Below, piece by piece: positions 15,124 through 22,097 of a stretch of 23,424 nt of DNA. The first letter of the stretch is position 1; each line of letters starts with the position of its first letter. The stretch is from positions 1 through 23,424 of the forward strand of contig JAEYMU010000008.1 in NCBI GenBank assembly GCA_023407175.1. The letters run 5' to 3'. This DNA comes from Bacillota bacterium. GTDB taxonomy: Bacteria > Bacillota_A > Clostridia > Lachnospirales > Lachnospiraceae. The notes below the pieces were generated by a model that was given only the letters and a program-made list of their open reading frames with translations, ran no database searches and was not told the origin of the DNA. The position numbers and the translations under genes were made by a program.

Positions 15124-16341
15124 ATGAAAAAAACATTAGCAGTCATCCTATCAATTATGATGCTGGCGGCTCTGCTGGCAGGCTGCCAGAGCAAAGGGGA
15201 ATCAAACAATTCAGGTAACACAGAGGTGACAAAGGCAGCGGACGATGTGACCCAGGCAGTTACGGGGGGCGATACAAAGACAGGAGATCCGGAGCCCTTT
15301 ACGATTGGATTTCCCTGGCTAACCTCTTCAACTGATCCTACCTTTGTATCAATCGTAACGAATGTCAGGGCCGCCGTTGAGGCCGCAGGAGGGGAACTGG
15401 AGGTTGTAGAGTGCGATCTGACAGCAGAGGATTTGATTAATAATATCTCTGATTTAATCAGCAGAGGTGTTGATGGTATCATTTTCATGCCGGCTTCCGA
15501 TTCTATGCTTCCAACCGTAAACCAGATGTGTTCTGAAGCAGGTGTTTATTATTCAACGATGTTTCGTACCATCAATGATGAGGATATCCGTTCAGAAATC
15601 TATGGCTCAGAGTATTTTGCCGGCGGCTGTAATGAGGATGATGAGGATTGTGCCTATAATATTACAAAGTCAATGGCCGACATGGGTGTAAAGAATCTCT
15701 GTGTTATTAATATTGCAAAGGGTGATGCATCCTCTGATTTACGAGACAAGGGTATCGAAAAGGCCGTGGAAGAAACAGGCATCAAGCTTCTTAATACCAC
15801 CTATGGAATTACGGTACAGACAGATATGACAAAAACGATTGAAAGCTATATTGCAGCTTATCCGGAATTGGACGGCATCCTGTTGGCAGGTACATATTGT
15901 GATGCGGCGCTTCCCACCATTGAGAAGGCACTTTCCGATCACAATGTAGCCGGCAAAATCAAAATCGGCAGAATCGACTTTGACTTTACGATGGGACAGT
16001 ACCTGGCGGATGGTTCCTTCCATATTGCTTATGGCGGACAGCAGCAGATTGACCCTTTACTTTCCACAGTTATTCTGGTTAACAAGGTAATTGGCACTCC
16101 GATTGTAGAGGACGGTCCCTTCATTCTGATTACAGATTATTTAAAATTAACAACAAGTGAAGAAGCGGATGATTTCATGAAGTATTTCCTTGGCAAGAAC
16201 GCAGTTTTAACTGCTGATGAAATAAAGGCCAGTCTGATTAAATATTATAATTCAAGTATCAATGAGGATACCTTCAAGCAGGCTGTTGCTGATTTCTCTG
16301 TTGCAGATGTTGCTGCAAGACATGAAGGTATGGAAGACTAA
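15124..16341 (+). CDS. Sugar/nucleoside-binding lipoprotein of the ABC transporter
   Basis: A 405-residue substrate-binding protein of the periplasmic-binding type 1 fold. The N-terminus is a lipoprotein signal with lipobox LLAGC, and C21 would be lipidated, anchoring it to the outer face of the membrane. A flexible Ser/Asn/Thr-rich spacer follows (about 22-55). The mature part has DLISRGVDGIIFMPAS, the usual hinge-side strand of ribose/xylose-binding proteins, and YPELDGILLAGTYCDAALPTIEKAL in lobe 2. GGAGG precedes the ATG by about eight bases, stronger than for its neighbours, fitting high expression. The exact ligand is not readable; the neighbouring hydrolase and kinase suggest a ribosyl compound. 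Confidence 0.9.
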   Translation: MKKTLAVILSIMMLAALLAGCQSKGESNNSGNTEVTKAADDVTQAVTGGDTKTGDPEPFTIGFPWLTSSTDPTFVSIVTNVRAAVEAAGGELEVVECDLTAEDLINNISDLISRGVDGIIFMPASDSMLPTVNQMCSEAGVYYSTMFRTINDEDIRSEIYGSEYFAGGCNEDDEDCAYNITKSMADMGVKNLCVINIAKGDASSDLRDKGIEKAVEETGIKLLNTTYGITVQTDMTKTIESYIAAYPELDGILLAGTYCDAALPTIEKALSDHNVAGKIKIGRIDFDFTMGQYLADGSFHIAYGGQQQIDPLLSTVILVNKVIGTPIVEDGPFILITDYLKLTTSEEADDFMKYFLGKNAVLTADEIKASLIKYYNSSINEDTFKQAVADFSVADVAARHEGMED

Positions 16342-16374
16342 TTCCGCTTGGGGATTCTTCCATCAAATTTTATA

Positions 16375-16387
16375 CCGCCGTTGGCGG
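16375..16387 (+). other. GC hairpin between binding-protein and permease 2 genes
   Basis: CCGCC (16375-16379) pairs with GGCGG (16383-16387) around GTT, just before the ribosome site of permease 2. Hairpins here often help keep binding-protein mRNA more abundant than permease mRNA; that role is inferred. Confidence 0.4.
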
Positions 16388-16401
16388 CATGCGAGGAAAA
16401 T

Positions 16402-17367
16402 ATGAAAAATATAGCATTAAAAAGTATAAAGGCTCTTATGCTCCCGACAATTGTATATGGTATCTTTTTGGTTATCTGTTTTAACCGTTTCAGTAATCCG
16501 AACTGTTTGTATACCATTTTCCTGCAGTCCATTATCCCGACCATTACTGCTTATGCCTATGCCTTTATCTATATGAGCGGCCTGTTTGACTTTACCATAG
16601 GGGCGCGGATCATTATGAGCGGACTTGTCGGGGGAATACTGACAGCCCATTATGGTATGGCAGGATTAATCATAGGAACCTTTGCGGCAAGCCTTCTGAT
16701 TGCGGCGGCTACCGGATTACTGAACTGGGTTTGTAAAATCCCGTCTTTGATTCTTACCATGGCACTTACGATGATATATGAGATTTTAGGAAAGAATATC
16801 TCCGGTAAGTTCAGTTTTGTAAGTATTGATTATAAATATGCGACACTGGGCTCCGCACCCTATATTATCATTGTGCTTTTGGTTTCGGCCGTTGTTTTTT
16901 ACTTTATCTTTAATTATACGAAGTTCAGCTATCATATGAGGGCAATCGGCAGTAATGAAGCAGTTTCCAAAAATGCAGGAATCCGGACGCAGGTCGTTAA
17001 GCTGATGTGCTTTGTGGTAGGAAGTATTTTTGTAGCGGTTTCCGCAATTTTAATAATCAGCCAGTCCGGCTCCATGGGAGCGCAGACAAACCTTGGAAGC
17101 GCAACGCTGCTATTTAAGCCTCTGATGGGAATTATTATTGCTGTTGTGCTGCAGTCCATCTGTAATCTGACCATTGGTATTTTCATCAGCCAATTCACAA
17201 TTAATACAATCTTTATCGGATTAATAGCAACAGGCTTTCCCGACACCTTTCAGAATATTGTACTTGGAATATTCCTGCTGATCGTCATGGTGCTGTCCAA
17301 TAATATGGAGGCGATCCGCAAAGTATTTCCGGTAAAGCAGAAGAGCTTTTTATCCAATCAGGCTTAA
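16402..17367 (+). CDS. Sugar ABC transporter permease 2 (RbsC-like)
   Basis: A 321-residue membrane protein homologous to permease 1. The first hallmark is altered (GLFDFTIGARIIMSG in place of DLSVG), and the coupling segment is AIGSNEAVSKNAGIRTQVVKL. About eight to ten hydrophobic helices run the length of the protein. The frame is open from TTG 16348, but ATG 16402 is preferred since GAGG (16393-16396) is well spaced and the upstream part contains a hairpin. Placement after the binding protein and divergence from permease 1 argue for a heteromeric translocator rather than a spare copy. Confidence 0.9.
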   Translation: MKNIALKSIKALMLPTIVYGIFLVICFNRFSNPNCLYTIFLQSIIPTITAYAYAFIYMSGLFDFTIGARIIMSGLVGGILTAHYGMAGLIIGTFAASLLIAAATGLLNWVCKIPSLILTMALTMIYEILGKNISGKFSFVSIDYKYATLGSAPYIIIVLLVSAVVFYFIFNYTKFSYHMRAIGSNEAVSKNAGIRTQVVKLMCFVVGSIFVAVSAILIISQSGSMGAQTNLGSATLLFKPLMGIIIAVVLQSICNLTIGIFISQFTINTIFIGLIATGFPDTFQNIVLGIFLLIVMVLSNNMEAIRKVFPVKQKSFLSNQA

Positions 17368-17395
17368 GCATAGCATAAATGAGGAGGTTTGCAGT

Positions 17396-18451
17396 ATGAA
17401 GTTTCCGGTTATTTCAAATGAAGAAAGAATAAAACGCCTGATGCCAAAGGGCGGAAGGATCCGAATGGTCCTGGATACGGATACCTATAATGAGGTAGAC
17501 GACCAGTTTGCACTGGCCTATGCGTTGATGTCACCCGATCGGCTGGAGGTGGAGGCTGTTTATGCAGCGCCCTTCTCCTCCGCCTTTTTCAGTAGGCTGC
17601 TGAATACAGATCGTGTTGCAATCCCTATGACAAGTAATTTGCAGGAGGGGCTGGAGCTAAGCTATCAGGAAATCAAAAGGATTTACGGCATATTGGGAAA
17701 ATCCTGTGAAGGTAAGGTGTTCCGGGGCTCTGACAGCTATATGAAGCAGCAGGGAGAGCCGGTTGAAAGCGAAGCGGCAAGAGATTTGGTAAAACGGGCG
17801 ATGAATAGTGAGGAGCCGCTTTATGTTGTGGCAATCGGAGAAATCACAAATATTGCATCTGCAATTCTGATGGAGCCTGAGATTATCAATAAAATAGTAA
17901 TCGTCTGGTTATCGGGCCAGCCCATGTACTGGCCCCATGCGGTTGAATTTAATCTGGGACAGGATCTTATAGCCTCCCAAACGATATTTAACAGCGGGGT
18001 ACCCTTGGTACTGATCCCCTGTATGACGGTCGCTTCCCATCTTACCACAACAGCGGCGGAGCTGAAGGAGAAGCTAAGGGGCAGGAGCCCGATTGGCACT
18101 TATTTATCTGATATAGTGATCAGCCAGTTGAGTCAGGAGGCCGCAGATCATATGTTGTCCCTGTTTAAAGATACCTATCTGAAAAATGTAGACGATTACG
18201 ATGAGGCTGTACTCGATGCGGCGCCCTTCCATGCGATGGCGCCCTCCCGGATTATCTGGGATATTTCCACCATAGGATATATGATAAATCCTAACTGGTG
18301 TCCCTCCTCCCTGATACCGACGCCGGTTTTGACCGATGCTTTGACCTGGAAACAGGAAGAAGGAAGACATCTGATGCGGGTTTGCCATTTTGTGTACCGG
18401 GATGGAATCTTCGGAGATATGTTTGACAAGCTGGGAAAAGAAACGGTTTAA
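17396..18451 (+). CDS. Nucleoside hydrolase-like enzyme (IunH superfamily)
   Basis: A 351-residue protein likely to cleave the N-glycosidic bond of a ribonucleoside or similar compound, releasing ribose and a base. The metal-binding N-terminus reads LDTDTYNEVDD (D27, D29, D35, D36); compared with the classic DxDPGxDD it has two extra residues, a known variant in hydrolase-like proteins. EFNLGQDLIASQTIFNSGVPLVLIP is the second conserved ligand region. Its ribosome site GAGGAGG is strong and the gene follows permease 2 by 28 bases, so it is in the transporter operon. The released ribose would be the substrate of the kinase encoded at 8154. Activity on a non-standard ribosyl compound cannot be excluded. 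Confidence 0.87.
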   Translation: MKFPVISNEERIKRLMPKGGRIRMVLDTDTYNEVDDQFALAYALMSPDRLEVEAVYAAPFSSAFFSRLLNTDRVAIPMTSNLQEGLELSYQEIKRIYGILGKSCEGKVFRGSDSYMKQQGEPVESEAARDLVKRAMNSEEPLYVVAIGEITNIASAILMEPEIINKIVIVWLSGQPMYWPHAVEFNLGQDLIASQTIFNSGVPLVLIPCMTVASHLTTTAAELKEKLRGRSPIGTYLSDIVISQLSQEAADHMLSLFKDTYLKNVDDYDEAVLDAAPFHAMAPSRIIWDISTIGYMINPNWCPSSLIPTPVLTDALTWKQEEGRHLMRVCHFVYRDGIFGDMFDKLGKETV

Positions 18452-18483
18452 ATATAACGGATGTATTTGTATACGGTAACAGT

Positions 18484-18513
18484 AAAATGCCATTTCGAAA
18501 GAGATGGCATTTT
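18484..18513 (+). terminator. Terminator of the uptake operon, GAAA tetraloop
   Basis: AAAATGCCATTTC (18484-18496) pairs with 18501-18513 over 13 positions (one T-G wobble) around a GAAA tetraloop, ending in TTTT. It closes the operon that begins near 12531. Confidence 0.85.
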
Positions 18514-18535
18514 CTGCGTGATTGGGTCCTATGCG

Positions 18536-18753
18536 TTTACTCGTTACAATTCAGCCTTGCAGGGAAATCGACATATCCCGGGGAAGAAATGTTTCCATAT
18601 CGGAGACGCTTTCGCTTAATTGTATTACGTAGCGGTACATAAGGTTCTACAATACAGAACCTAAGTACCGATGAATACAAATACTCCGAATGGAAATCAT
18701 TCTTTCCCCGGGACCTGTCACCTTCCCTGCAAGGCTGAATTGTAACGTTTACT
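18536..18753. mobile_element. MITE-like element with terminal inverted repeats and target duplication
   Basis: The element proper is 18542-18747 (206 bp). Its ends are perfect 25-bp inverted repeats (18542-18566 and 18723-18747; outer bases CGTTACAATTCAG). They are flanked by a 6-bp direct repeat TTTACT at 18536-18541 and 18748-18753, as left by transposition. Inner parts also pair imperfectly: CCCGGGGA, TTTCCAT and CGGAG blocks match their partners on the other side, and the tip is GGTTCT...AGAACC. The whole element is one long imperfect palindrome with no ORF. The 368-base gap 18452-18817 holds this element, the terminator before it and the promoter after it. Confidence 0.8.
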
Positions 18754-18774
18754 TCGGACACAGATATCACTTTC

Positions 18775-18804
18775 TTGACAAGTCCCGACAATCTGGCGTA
18801 AACT
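18775..18804 (+). promoter_or_regulatory. Candidate promoter of the DISM kinase / SARP regulator pair
   Basis: A perfect TTGACA (18775-18780) is followed after 18 bases by TAAACT (18799-18804), starting only 21 bases after the MITE-like element's flanking repeat. A start near 18811 would leave almost no leader before ATG 18818. Confidence 0.5.
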
Positions 18805-18817
18805 GTTTATCGGGGAC

Positions 18818-20848
18818 ATGCTTCATAAAAAAGTACTTAAAAACAATGGACTGGTGATTTTGGATCATTCATATCAGGAAGCTTCCTTAAAAACAGAGAA
18901 ATTGAGAAAAATGATGATAAAACGCAGTCTTATAATATTTATTATGATCGCCGTGGGTATTTTCTCCCAACTGCTCAGCAGACAGCCGCAGGACGAATAT
19001 CTAAAGGCCGAGAACGGCAGGATGGATCTTGCCTCCTGGGATACAAAGGACACAAAAATACTAAAGCTGGATGGGGAATGGGAATTTTATTGGGATGAAC
19101 TTCTGGGACCGGAGGATTTTAAAACCGGAAGTCATACGGAGCCTGACGGATACATGCAGGTGCCTTCCTTATGGAATGGAAAGACCTTGCAGGAAGAAAA
19201 GCTTCCGGTTTTCGGATGCGCTACATACCGCCTGGTGTTGGACGAAATCCCCCTTCGTGGCGTATTAGGGCTGAAAAAGAACAATATACGATTGTCCAGC
19301 AGGATTTATGTCAATGGCCAGGAGCTTATGTCGGACGGTGTGCCGGCGCAGAGTGCGGCAGATTACCAGTCCGGTAATACGCCGCAAATCGGGTTTTTTA
19401 ACTATAATGGTGGAAAAATTGAAATTATTTTACAGACTGCCAATTATGAATACATAAATGCCGGCATACCCGCCTCAATTGAGCTGGGTAATGAAACCGC
19501 TATGCTGGACAGACATCAGAAGGATTCTCTGTTTGCCTTTGCTGTTTTTATTATTTTATGGACGATTGCTCTTTTGAATTTTATTTTTTACTTTGCCGCC
19601 CGGATCAGCGGGCGCAGGGAAGTTTTGATGATACTGTTTTCTGCATTTTGTTTTTTGTTTGCTATCGCAAATGGATTGGCTGACCAGCGCCCATTGCTGC
19701 TTGTACTGCCGGATATTCCGTTTACACTTGTTTTTAAAATGAAGGATTTTTTTCTCACAGCAAACTTCATTGTAGTAATACTAATATTTCATAAATTTGG
19801 ATTAAAGCTTTTATCTTCTAAGCTGGCTAAGGGTATCTGCCTGGGCTATGGCGTCTTCCTGGCTGCCATAGTGCTGCTGCCAATCCATGTTTACTATAAG
19901 TTCTATCAGCATATGATGCTTTGCAATACAGCGATTCTGCTGATACTTTTTGTTCGCGCGGCAGTTTTATTCATCAAAAAATCGGAGGGTCTTGTACTTT
20001 TTGCAGCGATACTGTCCATTAATCTGTATTCGGTTGATTGTATCCTTTTCTCAGTGGGGCTGAAGGAGGATTCCGGCTTTGGGCAGGTATATATTCTGGT
20101 CTTTGCCCTTGTGATGATCGCATTCTTATCCTTGCAGTATTACACAGCTCTGGACCGCTTGCAGCATTCCATGCGGCGCGAACAGGAGGCGGAGATCGCA
20201 TTTTTGCGGGCACAGATTAATCCGCACTTCCTATATAATACACTCAATTCTATTGCTGCGCTGTGCCGGGAGGCACCGGCAAAGGCAGAGGATGTGGTGG
20301 TAGAACTGTCCCGGTATCTGCGCGGCAGCTTTGATTTCAAACGGATGGACTCCATGTCTACACTGACAAAGGAAAAGGAACTGCTGGAGGCATACCTCTA
20401 TATTGAAAAAATCCGCTTTGGTGACCGGTTAAGGGTAGAATACAATATAGATGAGGATTTATACCTCCCGGTCCCCCCGCTGATTCTGCAGCCCTTGGTA
20501 GAAAATGCGGTGAGGCATGGCTTGATGAAAAAGACAGCAGGCGGAACAGTTACTATTTCAATCAGAAAACAGGATAAGGAAGCAGTATTTATAATTGCAG
20601 ACAACGGTATCGGTATGGAGAATGAGAAGCTGGAGCTATTATTGGAGGATAAGAGGGGAAAGGGCGGAATCGGAGTCTGGAATATTAATAAACGTTTGAA
20701 CATGCTGTATGGCAAGGGACTGACTGTATCCAGCGAAATAGGCAGAGGAACCAGTGTAACCTTTGCTTTGCCGCTGGAAAGCAAGGAGAATATTACAAAA
20801 GTCCATAAGAGAAAGGAGAACAGGAAGGATGAAGGCAGTGATTGTTGA
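18818..20848 (+). CDS. 7TMR-DISM-type sensor histidine kinase (LytS/YesM class)
   Basis: A 676-residue membrane kinase. One N-terminal helix (about 35-50) is followed by an extracellular beta-rich domain (about 60-225; LDGEWEFYWDELL and VPSLWNG are typical of 7TMR-DISM extracellular domains, which resemble carbohydrate-binding folds). About seven helices span 235-445. A short linker leads to the His_kinase domain with AQINPHFLYNTLNS (H470) and an ATPase domain with LVENAVRHGL, DNGIGM and GIGVWNINKRL. ATG 18818 has no well-spaced ribosome site; ATG 18911 or 18914 would shorten the N-terminus by about 31 residues, keeping the first helix. The regulator gene overlaps its end by 20 bases, so they are a translationally coupled pair. 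The ligand is unknown. Confidence 0.88.
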   Translation: MLHKKVLKNNGLVILDHSYQEASLKTEKLRKMMIKRSLIIFIMIAVGIFSQLLSRQPQDEYLKAENGRMDLASWDTKDTKILKLDGEWEFYWDELLGPEDFKTGSHTEPDGYMQVPSLWNGKTLQEEKLPVFGCATYRLVLDEIPLRGVLGLKKNNIRLSSRIYVNGQELMSDGVPAQSAADYQSGNTPQIGFFNYNGGKIEIILQTANYEYINAGIPASIELGNETAMLDRHQKDSLFAFAVFIILWTIALLNFIFYFAARISGRREVLMILFSAFCFLFAIANGLADQRPLLLVLPDIPFTLVFKMKDFFLTANFIVVILIFHKFGLKLLSSKLAKGICLGYGVFLAAIVLLPIHVYYKFYQHMMLCNTAILLILFVRAAVLFIKKSEGLVLFAAILSINLYSVDCILFSVGLKEDSGFGQVYILVFALVMIAFLSLQYYTALDRLQHSMRREQEAEIAFLRAQINPHFLYNTLNSIAALCREAPAKAEDVVVELSRYLRGSFDFKRMDSMSTLTKEKELLEAYLYIEKIRFGDRLRVEYNIDEDLYLPVPPLILQPLVENAVRHGLMKKTAGGTVTISIRKQDKEAVFIIADNGIGMENEKLELLLEDKRGKGGIGVWNINKRLNMLYGKGLTVSSEIGRGTSVTFALPLESKENITKVHKRKENRKDEGSDC

Positions 20849-21890
20849 CGATGAGGAGCTGGCTCGTAAGCGGCTTTATGGATTGCTGACAGAGCTGACG
20901 GATATGGAGGTTCCTGGAATTTTCGGTACAGCGCAGGAAGCGCTGCATTACATAGAAAAAAATCCGGTGGAGGTGGTATTTCTGGACATCAGTATGCCGG
21001 AAATGGACGGAATGGAGCTTGCGAACCGGCTGCTGGACATGGATAGTGCGCCTGAGGTGGTTTTTGTTACCGGCTATGAAGAATATGCGGTTGCAGCCTT
21101 TGAACTGGATGCAACGGATTATCTGCTCAAGCCCATTAGCCGGGAACGTCTTGCAAAAACCTTGCAGCGGCTTATGAAAATACGGCGGTGTGAAGCACAT
21201 CGACTCTATATTACCTGTTTTGGAGGCTTTCGTGTGTCGGCTCGGGAGGACGGAGACGAGATCATCAGCTGGCGGTCGCCCAAGGTGGAGGAGCTGTTTG
21301 CCTTTTTGGTCTGCAAGGGCAGTGTCAGCCGTGATGAAATTGCAGATACGCTGTGGGAGGGCTTTACTATGGATAAGGCCATGAAAAACCTTAACTCCAC
21401 TGTCTACTATATCCGCAAGGCTTTGCAGCAGTATGGTATGGAGGATTGCATGGTAACCACCCGACGGCAGATTTCATTGGATGTAAAAAAAATTTCCTGT
21501 GACCTGTATGAGTTCCAGCGGCTGCAAAAATCGGCATGGAATACCAAGCACGAGCTGGAGCGGTTGAATGACCTTTACCGGGGGGAACTATTACAGGGAA
21601 AGATCTATGAATGGTCCTTTGGCAAAGCGCAGATGCTGGAGAAAAGCATGATCTCCAATCTGCTCCGGGCTGCGGAGCAGCGGGAGGGACAAAAGCTGTT
21701 CGAGGAAGCGGAATGCTTGTACCAGAGGGCGCTGGAGCTGAACCCGTTCCACGAGGTAGCCAATGGGAAGCTACTGGACCTTTATATACGAACCGGAAGG
21801 AAGGAGAAGGCAAAGCAATTGCGCAGGGAGACGGAACAGCTCCTTTTGGATGAGGAGCCGCCGCTGTTGAACTTTAGAAAGCGTACATAG
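20829..21890 (+). CDS. Response regulator with SARP/BTAD output domain
   Basis: A 353-residue regulator. The receiver (1-118) has D7-D8, phosphoacceptor D53 in VVFLDISMPEMDG and K101 in YLLKPIS. A winged-helix DNA-binding unit follows (about 130-220: LYITCFGGFRVSA, SPKVEELFAFLVCKG, SRDEIADTLW, NSTVYYIRKAL), then a TPR-like BTAD activator domain to the end (CLYQRALELNPFHEVANGKLLDLYIRTG). This architecture is that of SARP-type activators joined to a receiver. ATG 20829 is chosen over the longer frame from 20763 because AGGA and GGAG lie just before it and the receiver starts here. It overlaps the kinase gene by 20 bases. Targets are not evident; the secreted protein gene downstream is one candidate. 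Confidence 0.9.
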   Translation: MKAVIVDDEELARKRLYGLLTELTDMEVPGIFGTAQEALHYIEKNPVEVVFLDISMPEMDGMELANRLLDMDSAPEVVFVTGYEEYAVAAFELDATDYLLKPISRERLAKTLQRLMKIRRCEAHRLYITCFGGFRVSAREDGDEIISWRSPKVEELFAFLVCKGSVSRDEIADTLWEGFTMDKAMKNLNSTVYYIRKALQQYGMEDCMVTTRRQISLDVKKISCDLYEFQRLQKSAWNTKHELERLNDLYRGELLQGKIYEWSFGKAQMLEKSMISNLLRAAEQREGQKLFEEAECLYQRALELNPFHEVANGKLLDLYIRTGRKEKAKQLRRETEQLLLDEEPPLLNFRKRT

Positions 21891-21941
21891 GAAAGGGACG
21901 GAGTCCCCGGAATTTCCTATAAAAATGGATATACATATTCT

Positions 21942-21977
21942 TTCGACCCTTGTATTGCGGTACAGGGGTCGAATTTT
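21942..21977 (+). terminator. Intrinsic terminator after the SARP regulator
   Basis: TTCGACCCTTGTA (21942-21954) pairs with TACAGGGGTCGAA (21961-21973), 13 positions with one mismatch, followed by TTTTGTCTGTTT. A TTGACA at 21998-22003 may be the -35 box for the next gene, but no -10 at normal spacing is convincing; a small GTCGG/CCGAC hairpin lies near 22055-22068. Confidence 0.8.
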
Positions 21978-22097
21978 GTCTGTTTATTCTCTGTTGATTG
22001 ACATGCTGTACAATAATACAGGTAATACAATAGGATACAGGCTGGCAAGAGGGCGTCGGTCAGCCGACACTACCCATACTCACAAGGAGGAACAGAC

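Noticed and set aside
22030..22090. c-di-GMP or other riboswitch before the secreted protein gene
   Set aside because: Only a small GTCGG/CCGAC hairpin is present; none of the conserved riboswitch core sequences I know are visible.
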